5,916 nt of DNA from Candidatus Poribacteria bacterium (lineage in GTDB: Bacteria > Poribacteria > WGA-4E > DTYX01): assembly GCA_012961655.1 (NCBI GenBank), contig DTYX01000582.1, positions 1-5,916 on the forward strand. The letters are read 5' to 3'. The notes below the pieces were generated by a model. It searched no databases, had not been told where the DNA came from, and saw only the letters and a program-made list of their open reading frames with translations. Each line of letters starts with the position of its first letter. Positions within the stretch are counted from its first letter, which is position 1. Shown here in pieces: positions 1 through 5,916 of the stretch. The translations under genes and the position numbers were made by a program.

Positions 1-119
1 ACACTAAGAACACTAAGAACACTAAAGCGAGAAAGTGGGAAAGTGAGAAAAGAACTCCGATTTTCACACCCGCTCACCCGCTCTTTTTTTCCTTAGCGCC
101 TTAGTGTCTTGGTGGTTAA
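1..119. repeat. Imperfect inverted repeat with 9-base periodicity
   Basis: The left arm is three near-identical 9-base units (ACACTAAGA, ACACTAAGA, ACACTAAAG at 1-27). The right arm at about 91-117 also runs in 9-base units, and its reverse complement reads AACCACCAA, GACACTAAG, GCGCTAAGG, clearly related to the left units. The inner parts (about 23-56 and 62-90) are also roughly complementary, purine-rich GAAAG/GTGAG against TTTTCACACCCGCTC. The whole stretch could therefore fold as one long imperfect hairpin. Similar 'CTTAGCGCCTTAGTGTCTTGG' type repeats are, as I recall, dispersed in several environmental bacterial genomes. The left end may be cut by the window. It ends about 70 bases before the gene start at 191. 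Function is unknown; a non-autonomous mobile element or a transcript-end structure is possible. Confidence 0.6.
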
Positions 120-180
120 AAAAGGCGTGGGACGGAGATGGAAGACATCATATTGCCAGTCATACCAAAAAGCACGAAGG

Positions 181-190
181 GGAGGGAGGT
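181..190 (+). promoter_or_regulatory. Ribosome binding site fixing the start at 191
   Basis: A purine-rich GGAGGGAGGT lies directly before ATG 191. The GGAGG at 181-185 has a 5-base spacer, which is suitable for initiation. It decides the start in favour of ATG 191 over an in-frame GTG at 104, which would fall inside the upstream repeat and add 29 residues ahead of the Tat signal. Confidence 0.7.
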
Positions 191-2308
191 ATGAAACGAG
201 AGATAACCAGGCGCGAGTTCATCAAGGCAGCGGCAGTCAGCGCTGCATCCGTAGCATCACTTGGAATAGCAACTCAACCTGTCGCATCAAAGCAACCAGA
301 TACGATTCCGAAGTCCAGAAGGAGGGGAAAAATGGCTAACAAAGTAACAAAGCACGCAATCTCCCGAGACCACCCACGCCTGTTGGGCTCCCGGCAACGC
401 TTGCAGAGGTTGGCCAGGCAGCGTCCCGAGGCCTATAGACGTGTTGTGGATGTGGCACGCAACAAAGCAGCGAGCGACCTCGAGAAGATGATTTCGATGG
501 CGCTCGTCTGCGCGATCGAAGGGGATGAAGAGATTAGCAAACGAACCGTACAAATGGCCATGAAATACGTCAATGGTCCCATCCGAAAGGGGCATGTCCG
601 TTTCGCCGATGACCTGGCAAGTTGCGCAATTGCCTATGACCTCTGCTACGAGTACTGGACTGAAGAGGAGCGCATACAGTTCCACGACTACATGAACAAG
701 ACCGTTGACGCCAACATCCGCTCCGAGACCCACGTATTCCACAACGGCTGGTATGGATACAAAAATTGGGGAATTGGTTTGGCTTGTTACGCGACCTACT
801 ACGAGAACGCTCGTGCAGCGGCGATTCTTGAGGCGCTGGAACAGGAGTTTCGGACACGCGCGGCTCCGGCGCTCGAAATGGCCGGAGACGGCGGCGGTTG
901 GGCGGAAGGATATTACGTGAATTACTGGCTGTACGAGTGGCTGTTCTTCTGTGAGGTAGCACGCCACTGCGAGGGGCTGGATTACTACGCGCTGGCGCCC
1001 AAGTTTTTCAAAAACCGCGCTGTTGCAGGAATGTTCGAGGCTTACCCGGGGATTCGCGAATATAACACACGCCGGCCCATCCCAATGGGCGACGGCGGCG
1101 GTCGGGTGTTTGGCGGCGACCGTGATAAAACGCTCTCAGCCCGGCGCATCCTGGTGAACCGTTACCGCGACGACCCGGCACATCAAGTTGTCCACGCCTT
1201 TAACGAGACCACGCCGCGGTCGGGTGTGGGCGTGTACGCATACAAGGACTTTCTGTGGCGCGATGTGACCGTCGGGAAAGGCAATCTGAAGGAGTTCAAG
1301 CTCTCGCACATTAGCCCCGGTCCCGGTTATGTCTATGCGCGTAGCTCGTGGAATGAGGACGCCACGTACTTCTTTTTCAAATGCGGAGATCGATTCACCG
1401 CACACCAGCACCTTGACGTGGGGCATTTTTTAATCTACAAATATGAGGAACTGGTCAGCGACGGCGGCCATTACGACAAGTTTGCATCGGACCACGTTGT
1501 CAACTACTACCTGCGCAGCATCGCCCACAACACGATATTGGTCTATGATGCGGACGAGACCTGGCCGAGCATCCGCGCCGGGAATGTCACAGGCAACGAC
1601 GGCGGACAGCATCACAACTGGCCGCATCACAACGGCGCCGTTTCAGACGCTGCCGCATGGCAGAAAGGACGAGAACTTTACGACATCGCGGATATACTCG
1701 CCTTTGAAGACCGGGGCGACTACCTGTATGTGGCCGGGGACTGCACGCGGGCCTACTCGCCGAACAAGCTTGAATACTTCACCCGGCAGATTGTCTTCAT
1801 CCGTCCTGGTATTTTCGTGATCTTCGACCGGGTGAAGTCCAAGGACCCCAGCTTCAAGAAGACGTGGCTGCTACAGGCTATGAAGCCTCCAACCGGCCAG
1901 GCGCCGAACCTGGTGATTACCAACGGAAAGGGGCGACTGTTCGTCCAGACCGTACTGCCGCACAATCCCCAGGTGAGACTCGCAGCCGAATCAGAGTTGT
2001 ATAGCTACGGCGGCAGGAGCTATCCGCCCGAGCGCGATACGGGGCCGGCGCCGGAATGCCGTATCGAAATATCACCGTCCCAACCGGCAGTTGTTGACCA
2101 CTTTCTGCATGTGTTGACCGCGACCGATGCGAACACCGCTTCCGTAGAAAATGCGGTCGCCCAGGTCAAAGGCAAAGAGGACACCGTAATAATCGGTAGT
2201 ACAAAAATCACATTCACGACGGCTGAAGTTGGTGGAGGCATCGAAATCTCTGGACGTCACGTCCAGTTTGCGGATAAAATTGTGTTTAATCCAAGTCGCT
2301 CACCTTAA
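191..2308 (+). CDS. Tat-exported heparinase II/III family protein (putative polysaccharide lyase)
   Basis: This 705-residue protein probably cleaves an acidic polysaccharide by beta-elimination outside the cytoplasm; the substrate is unknown. Residues 1-33 form a twin-arginine signal (T-R-R-E-F-I-K at 6-12, then an alanine-rich hydrophobic stretch), so it should be exported folded. After a basic linker (about 34-60), residues 60-330 are rich in aromatic helices like the alpha/alpha barrel of heparinase II. W-A-E-G-Y-Y-V-N-Y at 237-245 is a candidate for the catalytic tyrosine region. Residues about 370-705 match the heparinase II/III beta-sandwich. H405-Q-H407-L-D-V-G-H-F, D424 in S-D-G-G-H-Y and H446 in A-H-N-T fit the catalytic histidine plus zinc ligands of Pedobacter heparinase II (His406; His408, Asp425, His464). 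A histidine-rich loop (H474, H475, H479, H480) follows. The gene is GC-rich, unlike the next one. The family call is strong; lyase activity is inferred, and the N-terminal catalytic histidine is not obvious. Confidence 0.88.
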   Translation: MKREITRREFIKAAAVSAASVASLGIATQPVASKQPDTIPKSRRRGKMANKVTKHAISRDHPRLLGSRQRLQRLARQRPEAYRRVVDVARNKAASDLEKMISMALVCAIEGDEEISKRTVQMAMKYVNGPIRKGHVRFADDLASCAIAYDLCYEYWTEEERIQFHDYMNKTVDANIRSETHVFHNGWYGYKNWGIGLACYATYYENARAAAILEALEQEFRTRAAPALEMAGDGGGWAEGYYVNYWLYEWLFFCEVARHCEGLDYYALAPKFFKNRAVAGMFEAYPGIREYNTRRPIPMGDGGGRVFGGDRDKTLSARRILVNRYRDDPAHQVVHAFNETTPRSGVGVYAYKDFLWRDVTVGKGNLKEFKLSHISPGPGYVYARSSWNEDATYFFFKCGDRFTAHQHLDVGHFLIYKYEELVSDGGHYDKFASDHVVNYYLRSIAHNTILVYDADETWPSIRAGNVTGNDGGQHHNWPHHNGAVSDAAAWQKGRELYDIADILAFEDRGDYLYVAGDCTRAYSPNKLEYFTRQIVFIRPGIFVIFDRVKSKDPSFKKTWLLQAMKPPTGQAPNLVITNGKGRLFVQTVLPHNPQVRLAAESELYSYGGRSYPPERDTGPAPECRIEISPSQPAVVDHFLHVLTATDANTASVENAVAQVKGKEDTVIIGSTKITFTTAEVGGGIEISGRHVQFADKIVFNPSRSP
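317..334 (+). promoter_or_regulatory. Possible internal translation start (Shine-Dalgarno plus ATG 332)
   Basis: AGAAGGAGGGG at 317-327 is a near-perfect Shine-Dalgarno sequence, about 6 bases before an in-frame ATG at 332 (residue 48 of the long form). Initiation here would give a 658-residue protein lacking the Tat signal, beginning M-A-N-K-V-T-K. The match could be a by-product of the codons for S-R-R-R-G-K, although AGA-AGG-AGG is an unusual codon choice for a gene with this GC-rich usage. There is no evidence that it is used. Confidence 0.3.
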
Positions 2309-2468
2309 CCCAGAAGCCTACTAATGCTTTAGCAGCGGCAGCTTGCATCTGTTCTAATTCTTGATGCACTTTTTGTGGTGAAGGTAACCGTTCAGGGGGT
2401 ATTTTCCGTGGAGCGATTTCACAGAATTATCACACTTCTTTAACCCGAAGTTCATGAGTATGTGTCAT
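2286..2468 (-). pseudogene. Eroded antisense coding fragment, unknown family
   Basis: On the minus strand one frame reads from an ATG at 2468-2466 through M-T-H-T-H-E-L-R-V-K-E-V, meets two consecutive stops (TGA TAA, 2432-2427), then continues for 46 codons to a TAA at 2288-2286. The second part has a protein-like character: a proline-rich start (A-P-R-K-I-P-P-E-R-L-P-S-P) followed by a likely amphipathic helix (Q-E-L-E-Q-M-Q-A-A-A-A-K-A-L). It fills most of the gap between the two lyase genes and overlaps the 3' end of the first by about 20 bases. I do not recognise the family. It may be the remnant of a small gene, truncated when the locus was assembled, or a chance open frame. Confidence 0.28.
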
Positions 2469-2476
2469 AATCAAAG

Positions 2477-2512
2477 TATGATGGAGTCCAAAACACAAAG
2501 TGAGGTATTAAA
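2477..2512 (+). promoter_or_regulatory. Start signals of the second lyase: possible -10 and ribosome binding site
   Basis: GTGAGGT at 2500-2506 contains a GAGG core six to seven bases before the TTG at 2513, a proper spacing that supports this unusual start. TATGAT at 2477-2482 resembles a sigma-70 -10 box (five of six), but no good -35 hexamer lies at the right distance, so the promoter part is weak. The 204-base gap from the previous gene leaves room for independent transcription. Confidence 0.4.
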
Positions 2513-5065
2513 TTGTATCAATTTAACCTTTCAAAATGTCTCGTTTTTATGAGCATAGTTTTTGCTTTTTTTTGCTTAGCATCTTTTGAAATCCTTCATG
2601 CAAAAGGAGAGAATAAAGTGATAATCGATAAAAGATGCAATATCCCAGATGACGAAAGGGAATATTACAGCAGATACGTCAATTTCCGACCGGGTGATGG
2701 ACAAATAGTACATCTGAATCCTCCGCGCTTCAGTTGGGGATATTTGCCGGACGTAGTGCCAGAATCGACGCGTGTTCCCAATAATCAAAGATTCAGATTG
2801 CAAATTTCCAAAACTGATGATTTTAGCGATATTGAAATAGAAGTGAAAGACACGCCGTATAACTTTTATAATACTCTACCGGCGTTTTCTGGAGCAGAGA
2901 AGTGGTACTGGAGAGTGGGGTACAACGTGGGGACAGAGGACGAAAAATGGAGTGATGTGCGTTCGTTTGTCATACATCCCAACGCAAAGACCTGGGACCG
3001 TTCAAAGCTTGCCAAACCAGATTTAGCCTCAATAGGACATCCGCGCATATTGTTTAACTCGAAGAATTTGGAGGAAATAAGAGCGCTCAAGAATAAGAAT
3101 TCTGAATGCAATAGAATAGCAGAACGCATCAAGAATCGCGCAGATAAAATTATCCACTCGGATTGGTGGCTTAATTTCCCGGATAGTGACAGGATACCTC
3201 CGGATAAGATTGGACGCAACTATCACAGTATGGCACGCGACATGATTATGGTCGCCTTTGCTTACATTTTATATCAAGACGAAAAATACCTGGGATGCAA
3301 AGAAAGATTTCTAAAACTCGCTTCCTGGGACAAAGGAGGCTATTCATCGCCTGAAGGAGCGCTGCCTGAGGATGCTAACAGATATATGGGCGGTCCAGAA
3401 GATGCAACTCAAATCAACGAATTTCTTGCCCTTTTCTTCGACTGGTTCTACAATGAACTGAGCAGTAGCGAGAGAGAAACAGTCATCAAATCGCTTGAAT
3501 GGCGGATTAATCACATTGTCAACAGCTTCTCCTGGAAACGTGATAACGGTAATCGAATACATCCTAATTCTATAGCTTTAATCTCCTCAAGCCACCAATA
3601 TGAAGCTTTCATGGACACGTTACCAGCGTGTTTAGCCCTTTATGAACACAGTCAGATTGCAAAAGATGCCTTCGACCTGGGCGTCAACTATCTGATAGGC
3701 GTCACAAACGGCTTCGGATTTGAGGAAGGATGGAACGAAGGCGCAGGTTACGGCAACTCCAAAATGAAATGGCTCCTGAACGCCACGATATACTTTGATA
3801 CAGCTTTTGGGGATGTTGAATTTGGCAAAAATCCTTTTTATCGAGCCATTGGCGACTTTTTCATCCACATAACTCCTGCAGGTTTACAACACACCTCTTT
3901 CGGAAATGGTGGATTGAGCAAGGGTCGCATACATGGAAACCGCATCGCAAACTTCCGAAAACTGGCATACCTGACGGGCGATGGAAGATTCTTGAAGAAC
4001 CGTGACCAATCGCGAAAGATGTTTACAATTAGCTACCATCGACCCTGGATAGAGTATATATTGCCACACTATTACCAAAAACCGCAAGCGTATGAAGAAG
4101 ACACAAGAACAAAATTATTCAAAGTAGCTGGATGGGTGACGGCAGTTTCAAAGTTGCCCAGCTCATACGAGGATTATGATGAAGCTGTCGGCATGATTTT
4201 TCACTGTCGGCCAAGAGGTGGATACAGCCATTCCTTTTTCAACGAGAACGCCTTCGATATTCATGCCTATGGAGAGGTGATTACCCATGGCGGCGGCACT
4301 ACAGATAATAGCGATAGATATGCGGATGAGACGATGAGTCATAACAGCATTCTGGTCGATGGCAAAGGACAGTATCAGTATGGATACTATCCCCTCTCGA
4401 AGTACGGCGGATATTATCACCGCGCTCCTCATAAACGAGCAGGATACATAGTAGCGTTTGATAAAGGGGAAAATTACGTCTACTGGGTTGGCGATGCCAC
4501 AAACGCATATTACGAGTCAGCGCCTTACTTGAAACGATTTCGACGACATGTGCTCTTTGTCAGGGACAAATACTTTATCATATTTGACGAGCTAAGGACA
4601 GACTTAGCTCACCAACCAGGTAGATTTTATTGGTTATATCACATTTATCCAGATGTTTCCATAGAGTTCGACAAAGAGAAGCTTGAATTTCAATATCAGA
4701 TAGGCAAAACACGCGTTAAGGTCAAGCATATTGCTAACAGCGATGACTTACTGTATGAGGATAGGCAGGGACTCGATGGGTTAATTAATCCTGTTACAGG
4801 TGAAGATTATAGGAAATATGGGCAAGATGACAGGCTTTTTACGCATAATATATGGATTAACAACTCAACCCCAACTAACGAATTTGAATTCTTAGCAGTT
4901 ATCTTTCCATACAAAGAAACTGAAACTGAACCTGTAATCACCAAGCTTGATGACTTGACCGTGAAAGTTGAGTATGGGGGTTTTAAAGATGTTATCTCCT
5001 TTGATGTGAATTCAACTTATAGTCCAGACATCACAGTAGATTATGCTTCCATTGGAATGCATTGA
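2513..5065 (+). CDS. Secreted heparinase II/III family protein with N-terminal FN3/DUF4962-like domain
   Basis: This 850-residue protein is probably an extracytoplasmic polysaccharide lyase of the heparinase II (PL21-like) type. The TTG start is chosen because it follows a GAGG site and gives a full signal peptide: a Lys at residue 8, a hydrophobic core at about 10-24, and likely cleavage after L-H-A near residue 30. The next ATG (2549) would lose the basic residue. Residues about 68-153 form a fibronectin-III-like module (N-P-P-R-F-S-W, R-L-Q-I-S, W-Y-W-R-V), as in DUF4962 proteins. From about 175 (H-P-R-I-L-F) to 520 an alpha-helical barrel holds H361-Q-Y-E364 and Y413-G-N-S-K417, matching heparinase II His202/Glu205 and Tyr257/Arg261 in spacing, with Lys for Arg. 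The beta-sandwich carries H573 (S-H-S-F) and H610 (S-H-N-S). The zinc-ligand positions are altered: F575 replaces the second His of H-x-H, and H592 lies near the expected Asp. The gene is AT-rich compared with its upstream neighbour. The fold call is firm; substrate and metal dependence are open. Confidence 0.87.
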   Translation: MYQFNLSKCLVFMSIVFAFFCLASFEILHAKGENKVIIDKRCNIPDDEREYYSRYVNFRPGDGQIVHLNPPRFSWGYLPDVVPESTRVPNNQRFRLQISKTDDFSDIEIEVKDTPYNFYNTLPAFSGAEKWYWRVGYNVGTEDEKWSDVRSFVIHPNAKTWDRSKLAKPDLASIGHPRILFNSKNLEEIRALKNKNSECNRIAERIKNRADKIIHSDWWLNFPDSDRIPPDKIGRNYHSMARDMIMVAFAYILYQDEKYLGCKERFLKLASWDKGGYSSPEGALPEDANRYMGGPEDATQINEFLALFFDWFYNELSSSERETVIKSLEWRINHIVNSFSWKRDNGNRIHPNSIALISSSHQYEAFMDTLPACLALYEHSQIAKDAFDLGVNYLIGVTNGFGFEEGWNEGAGYGNSKMKWLLNATIYFDTAFGDVEFGKNPFYRAIGDFFIHITPAGLQHTSFGNGGLSKGRIHGNRIANFRKLAYLTGDGRFLKNRDQSRKMFTISYHRPWIEYILPHYYQKPQAYEEDTRTKLFKVAGWVTAVSKLPSSYEDYDEAVGMIFHCRPRGGYSHSFFNENAFDIHAYGEVITHGGGTTDNSDRYADETMSHNSILVDGKGQYQYGYYPLSKYGGYYHRAPHKRAGYIVAFDKGENYVYWVGDATNAYYESAPYLKRFRRHVLFVRDKYFIIFDELRTDLAHQPGRFYWLYHIYPDVSIEFDKEKLEFQYQIGKTRVKVKHIANSDDLLYEDRQGLDGLINPVTGEDYRKYGQDDRLFTHNIWINNSTPTNEFEFLAVIFPYKETETEPVITKLDDLTVKVEYGGFKDVISFDVNSTYSPDITVDYASIGMH

Positions 5066-5288
5066 TGTTCTCAAAATTTGCAAGGAGACTTTTCATACTT
5101 ACCTTAACAACTCTTTCATTGCCGATGAGATCAGAAACGGTGGCGGATGCTTTGCCTGTCAAAACCGTGGTATGACCATGGCTCAGATTCTCGGTAGGAG
5201 GATGTGCCATATTAAAGCTCATTCATACGAATGAAAGTAGGCGCGGAAGAGGAGATTCTTCCGTTTATCGGACAGGAGACAACGATTA
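5065..5288 (+). other. Gap without a convincing gene; one tiny signal-peptide-like ORF
   Basis: The stop of the second lyase overlaps an ATG (TGATG, ATG at 5065). That ATG opens a 36-codon frame ending at 5175, beginning M-F-S-K-F-A-R-R-L-F-I-L-T-L and resembling a Sec signal peptide that is cut off by a stop soon after A-D-A. It could be the head of a lost secreted protein or a chance frame. The rest has short open stretches in all three frames, which I cannot assign. No hairpin followed by a T-run is visible, so no terminator can be placed behind the lyase gene. Confidence 0.3.
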
Positions 5289-5501
5289 ATGGTCAAGGTG
5301 GAGGCTTCTCCTGTGGAGATGTCTCCAGAAGAGGCAATTTGTGCTTCTTCGTCTCAGTTTGCAGCCTACGGAGTGACAACAGTGGCTGACCCAGGACCTC
5401 CGCTTGAATTCATCCGAACATACTGCACCATGGGCCAGGCTGGAAAGCTATCCACACGATTGGTAATTATGCCTTCCACCAATCTTGTGGAGATGTCCTG
5501 A
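5289..5501 (+). pseudogene. Internal fragment of an amidohydrolase-like protein
   Basis: The frame encodes about 70 residues. S-P-E-E-A-I at residues 12-17, A-A-Y-G-V-T-T-V-A-D-P-G at 25-36 and G-K-L-S-T-R-L-V-I-M at 52-61 resemble the segment of metal-dependent amidohydrolases (YtcJ/amidohydrolase-3-like) where a helix leads into 'GVTTV.D.G' and a following 'G.L..R' strand. Such enzymes hydrolyse amide or related bonds and are usually 400-600 residues, so this is a small middle piece without the N-terminal H-x-H metal site or the C-terminal Asp. An AGGAG at 5274-5278 lies ten bases before the ATG, so translation is possible but a working enzyme is not. The frame ends exactly where the next fragment opens (TGATG). 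The amidohydrolase assignment is from motif memory; another TIM-barrel hydrolase is possible. Confidence 0.5.
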
Positions 5502-5701
5502 TGCTGTCGCCGGACATCGTCATCGACATCACGGACTATACGGAGATTAAGAGGAAAGCGATGGCCCGGCACGCAAGCCAGGGATTAATCGGGGGAGCAT
5601 TCGAAGAACGTGTCCGCTCACAGGGCGAATGGTGGGGAAGAGTCGCGGGCGTGAAACAGGCCGAGGCCTTCAAGACGGTGTTGAGTGGCAGGTTCTCCTG
5701 A
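5501..5701 (+). pseudogene. C-terminal remnant of a PIG-L family deacetylase
   Basis: The 66-residue frame carries P-D-I-V-I-D-I-T-D at 4-12, K-R-K-A-M-A-R-H-A-S-Q at 17-27, and G-V-K-Q-A-E-A-F near 49-56. These follow, in order, the conserved C-terminal pattern of PIG-L/LmbE-type zinc deacetylases ('PDVVVDIT', 'K..AL..H.SQ', 'G..YAEAF'). Intact members are about 220-280 residues, remove N-acetyl groups from amino-sugar conjugates, and carry the zinc motif AHPDD[E/V] near the N terminus; that part is missing. The ATG at 5501 overlaps the stop of the amidohydrolase-like fragment. The same frame stays open upstream to about 5405, so the original join cannot be placed exactly. It is most likely dead; a translated short protein cannot be excluded. 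Confidence 0.62.
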
Positions 5702-5728
5702 GAACTCTTAAACGCTTGGTGTGAATTA

Positions 5729-5803
5729 ACACGAGGGAATCGTGTAGGGTGGGCATTGCCCACCAAAGCTACTCCACGAAATGGTGGGCGGTGCCCACCC
5801 TAC
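5729..5803. repeat. Nested palindromic repeat (MITE- or REP-like cruciform)
   Basis: Two 22-base arms at 5744-5765 and 5782-5803 are inverted copies, matching at 20 of 22 positions. The two mismatches would be G-U pairs in RNA. The spacer is 16 bases (5766-5781). Each arm is also its own hairpin: GGTGGGC and GCCCACC enclose ATT in the left arm and GGT in the right. A further 6-bp hairpin, ACACGA/TCGTGT around GGGAA, lies at 5729-5745 and touches the left arm. The 'TAGGGTGGGC...GCCCACC' type is, from memory, a dispersed repeat of several environmental bacteria. No T-run follows, so it is not a standard terminator. It sits between the deacetylase remnant and the gene starting at 5859. Confidence 0.75.
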
Positions 5804-5845
5804 TGAGATGTTTACATCTAGGCAGTGTTCCAAAAAGATACTAAC

Positions 5846-5852
5846 AAAGGAG
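5846..5852 (+). promoter_or_regulatory. Ribosome binding site of the gene starting at 5859
   Basis: AAAGGAG with a six-base spacer before the ATG is a textbook Shine-Dalgarno site. It is the main reason for calling a real gene at the right edge. No convincing -35/-10 pair was found between the palindromic repeat and this site. Confidence 0.65.
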
Positions 5853-5858
5853 CCAACT

Positions 5859-5916
5859 ATGAATTGTTTCTCATGTCGCTTTCTTCTTCCGATTATGGCC
5901 GCGGCAGTCGTCTTGA
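5859..5916 (+). CDS. Start of an exported protein, cut by the window edge
   Basis: The first 19 codons read M-N-C-F-S-C-R-F-L-L-P-I-M-A-A-A-V-V-L and stay open to the last base. One arginine (residue 7) followed by a hydrophobic stretch is the layout of a Sec signal peptide or a lipoprotein signal whose cysteine would lie further on. The strong AAAGGAG site six bases upstream supports the start. Nothing in the visible part identifies the mature protein. Given its place beside two secreted lyases, another cell-surface or secreted degradative protein would be unsurprising, but that is a guess. Confidence 0.55.
   Translation, partial: MNCFSCRFLLPIMAAAVVL

Noticed and set aside
1..27. Three tandem 9-base units as a CRISPR array or iteron origin
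   Set aside because: The units are far too short and have no spacers for CRISPR. The inverted copies at 91-117 fit a hairpin repeat better than iterons, and no replication gene is nearby.
104..190. Upstream GTG start for the first lyase, adding 29 residues
   Set aside because: It starts inside the inverted repeat, has no ribosome binding site, and would bury the Tat signal behind a hydrophilic extension.
287..967. A 226-codon minus-strand open frame inside the first lyase gene
   Set aside because: It lies fully antisense to a gene with clear family motifs, and its translation shows no recognisable domain; long antisense frames are common in GC-rich genes.
2434..2451. Small hairpin ACTTC...GAAGT between the lyase genes as a terminator
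   Set aside because: The stem is only five pairs and no T-run follows.
5043..5234. A 63-codon + strand open frame overlapping the end of the second lyase, with a stretch (I-A-D-E-I-R-N-G-G) vaguely like SIS-domain sugar isomerases
   Set aside because: Its start lies inside the lyase gene, the glycine/serine pattern of SIS domains is not kept, and no good ribosome binding site precedes it.
5313..5327. Palindrome-like GGAGATGTCTCC as an operator
   Set aside because: It is short, lies inside the amidohydrolase-like coding remnant, and is explained by codon sequence.

Overview
This window looks like a piece of a bacterial chromosome from a heterotroph that breaks down complex, probably uronic-acid-containing or sulfated, polysaccharides. 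Two large, complete, secreted heparinase II/III-type proteins lie in tandem on the + strand. They are followed by decayed remnants of an amidohydrolase and a PIG-L-type deacetylase, and by the start of another secreted protein at the right edge. Many lyase-type genes, PIG-L and amidohydrolase genes, dispersed palindromic repeats and gene debris together recall Planctomycetota, Poribacteria, Latescibacterota or similar environmental lineages. That is an impression only; no taxonomic marker is present.

Layout. Bases 1-119 hold an imperfect inverted repeat built on a 9-base period. Bases 191-2308 encode a 705-residue Tat-exported heparinase II/III family protein, with an ATG preceded by a purine-rich ribosome binding site. 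A second, in-frame ATG at 332 has its own strong Shine-Dalgarno match. The gap 2309-2512 carries what looks like an eroded minus-strand coding fragment and the start signals of the next gene. Bases 2513-5065 encode an 850-residue Sec-exported protein with a TTG start, an N-terminal fibronectin-III/DUF4962-like domain, an alpha-helical barrel and a heparinase-like beta-sandwich. Bases 5066-5288 contain no convincing gene. Bases 5289-5501 (amidohydrolase-like) and 5501-5701 (C-terminal end of a PIG-L deacetylase) are adjoining fragments in different frames, best read as a chimeric pseudogene. A nested palindrome sits at 5744-5803, and a new gene with a signal peptide begins at 5859 and runs off the window.

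How the genes could work together. Both complete proteins should act outside the cytoplasm and share the polysaccharide-lyase fold, so a joint role in depolymerising an acidic polysaccharide is plausible. Their substrates cannot be read from sequence. They are not close relatives of each other: gene 1 is visibly GC-rich and keeps the textbook metal-site pattern, while gene 2 is AT-rich and has a changed one. They may therefore have been brought together rather than duplicated. I see no CRISPR array, tRNA, rRNA, intact transposase or clear terminator. I did not find a convincing new multi-gene system. The most distinctive points are the possible dual start of gene 1, the altered metal site of gene 2, the chimeric remnant downstream, and the two structured repeats that flank the locus.
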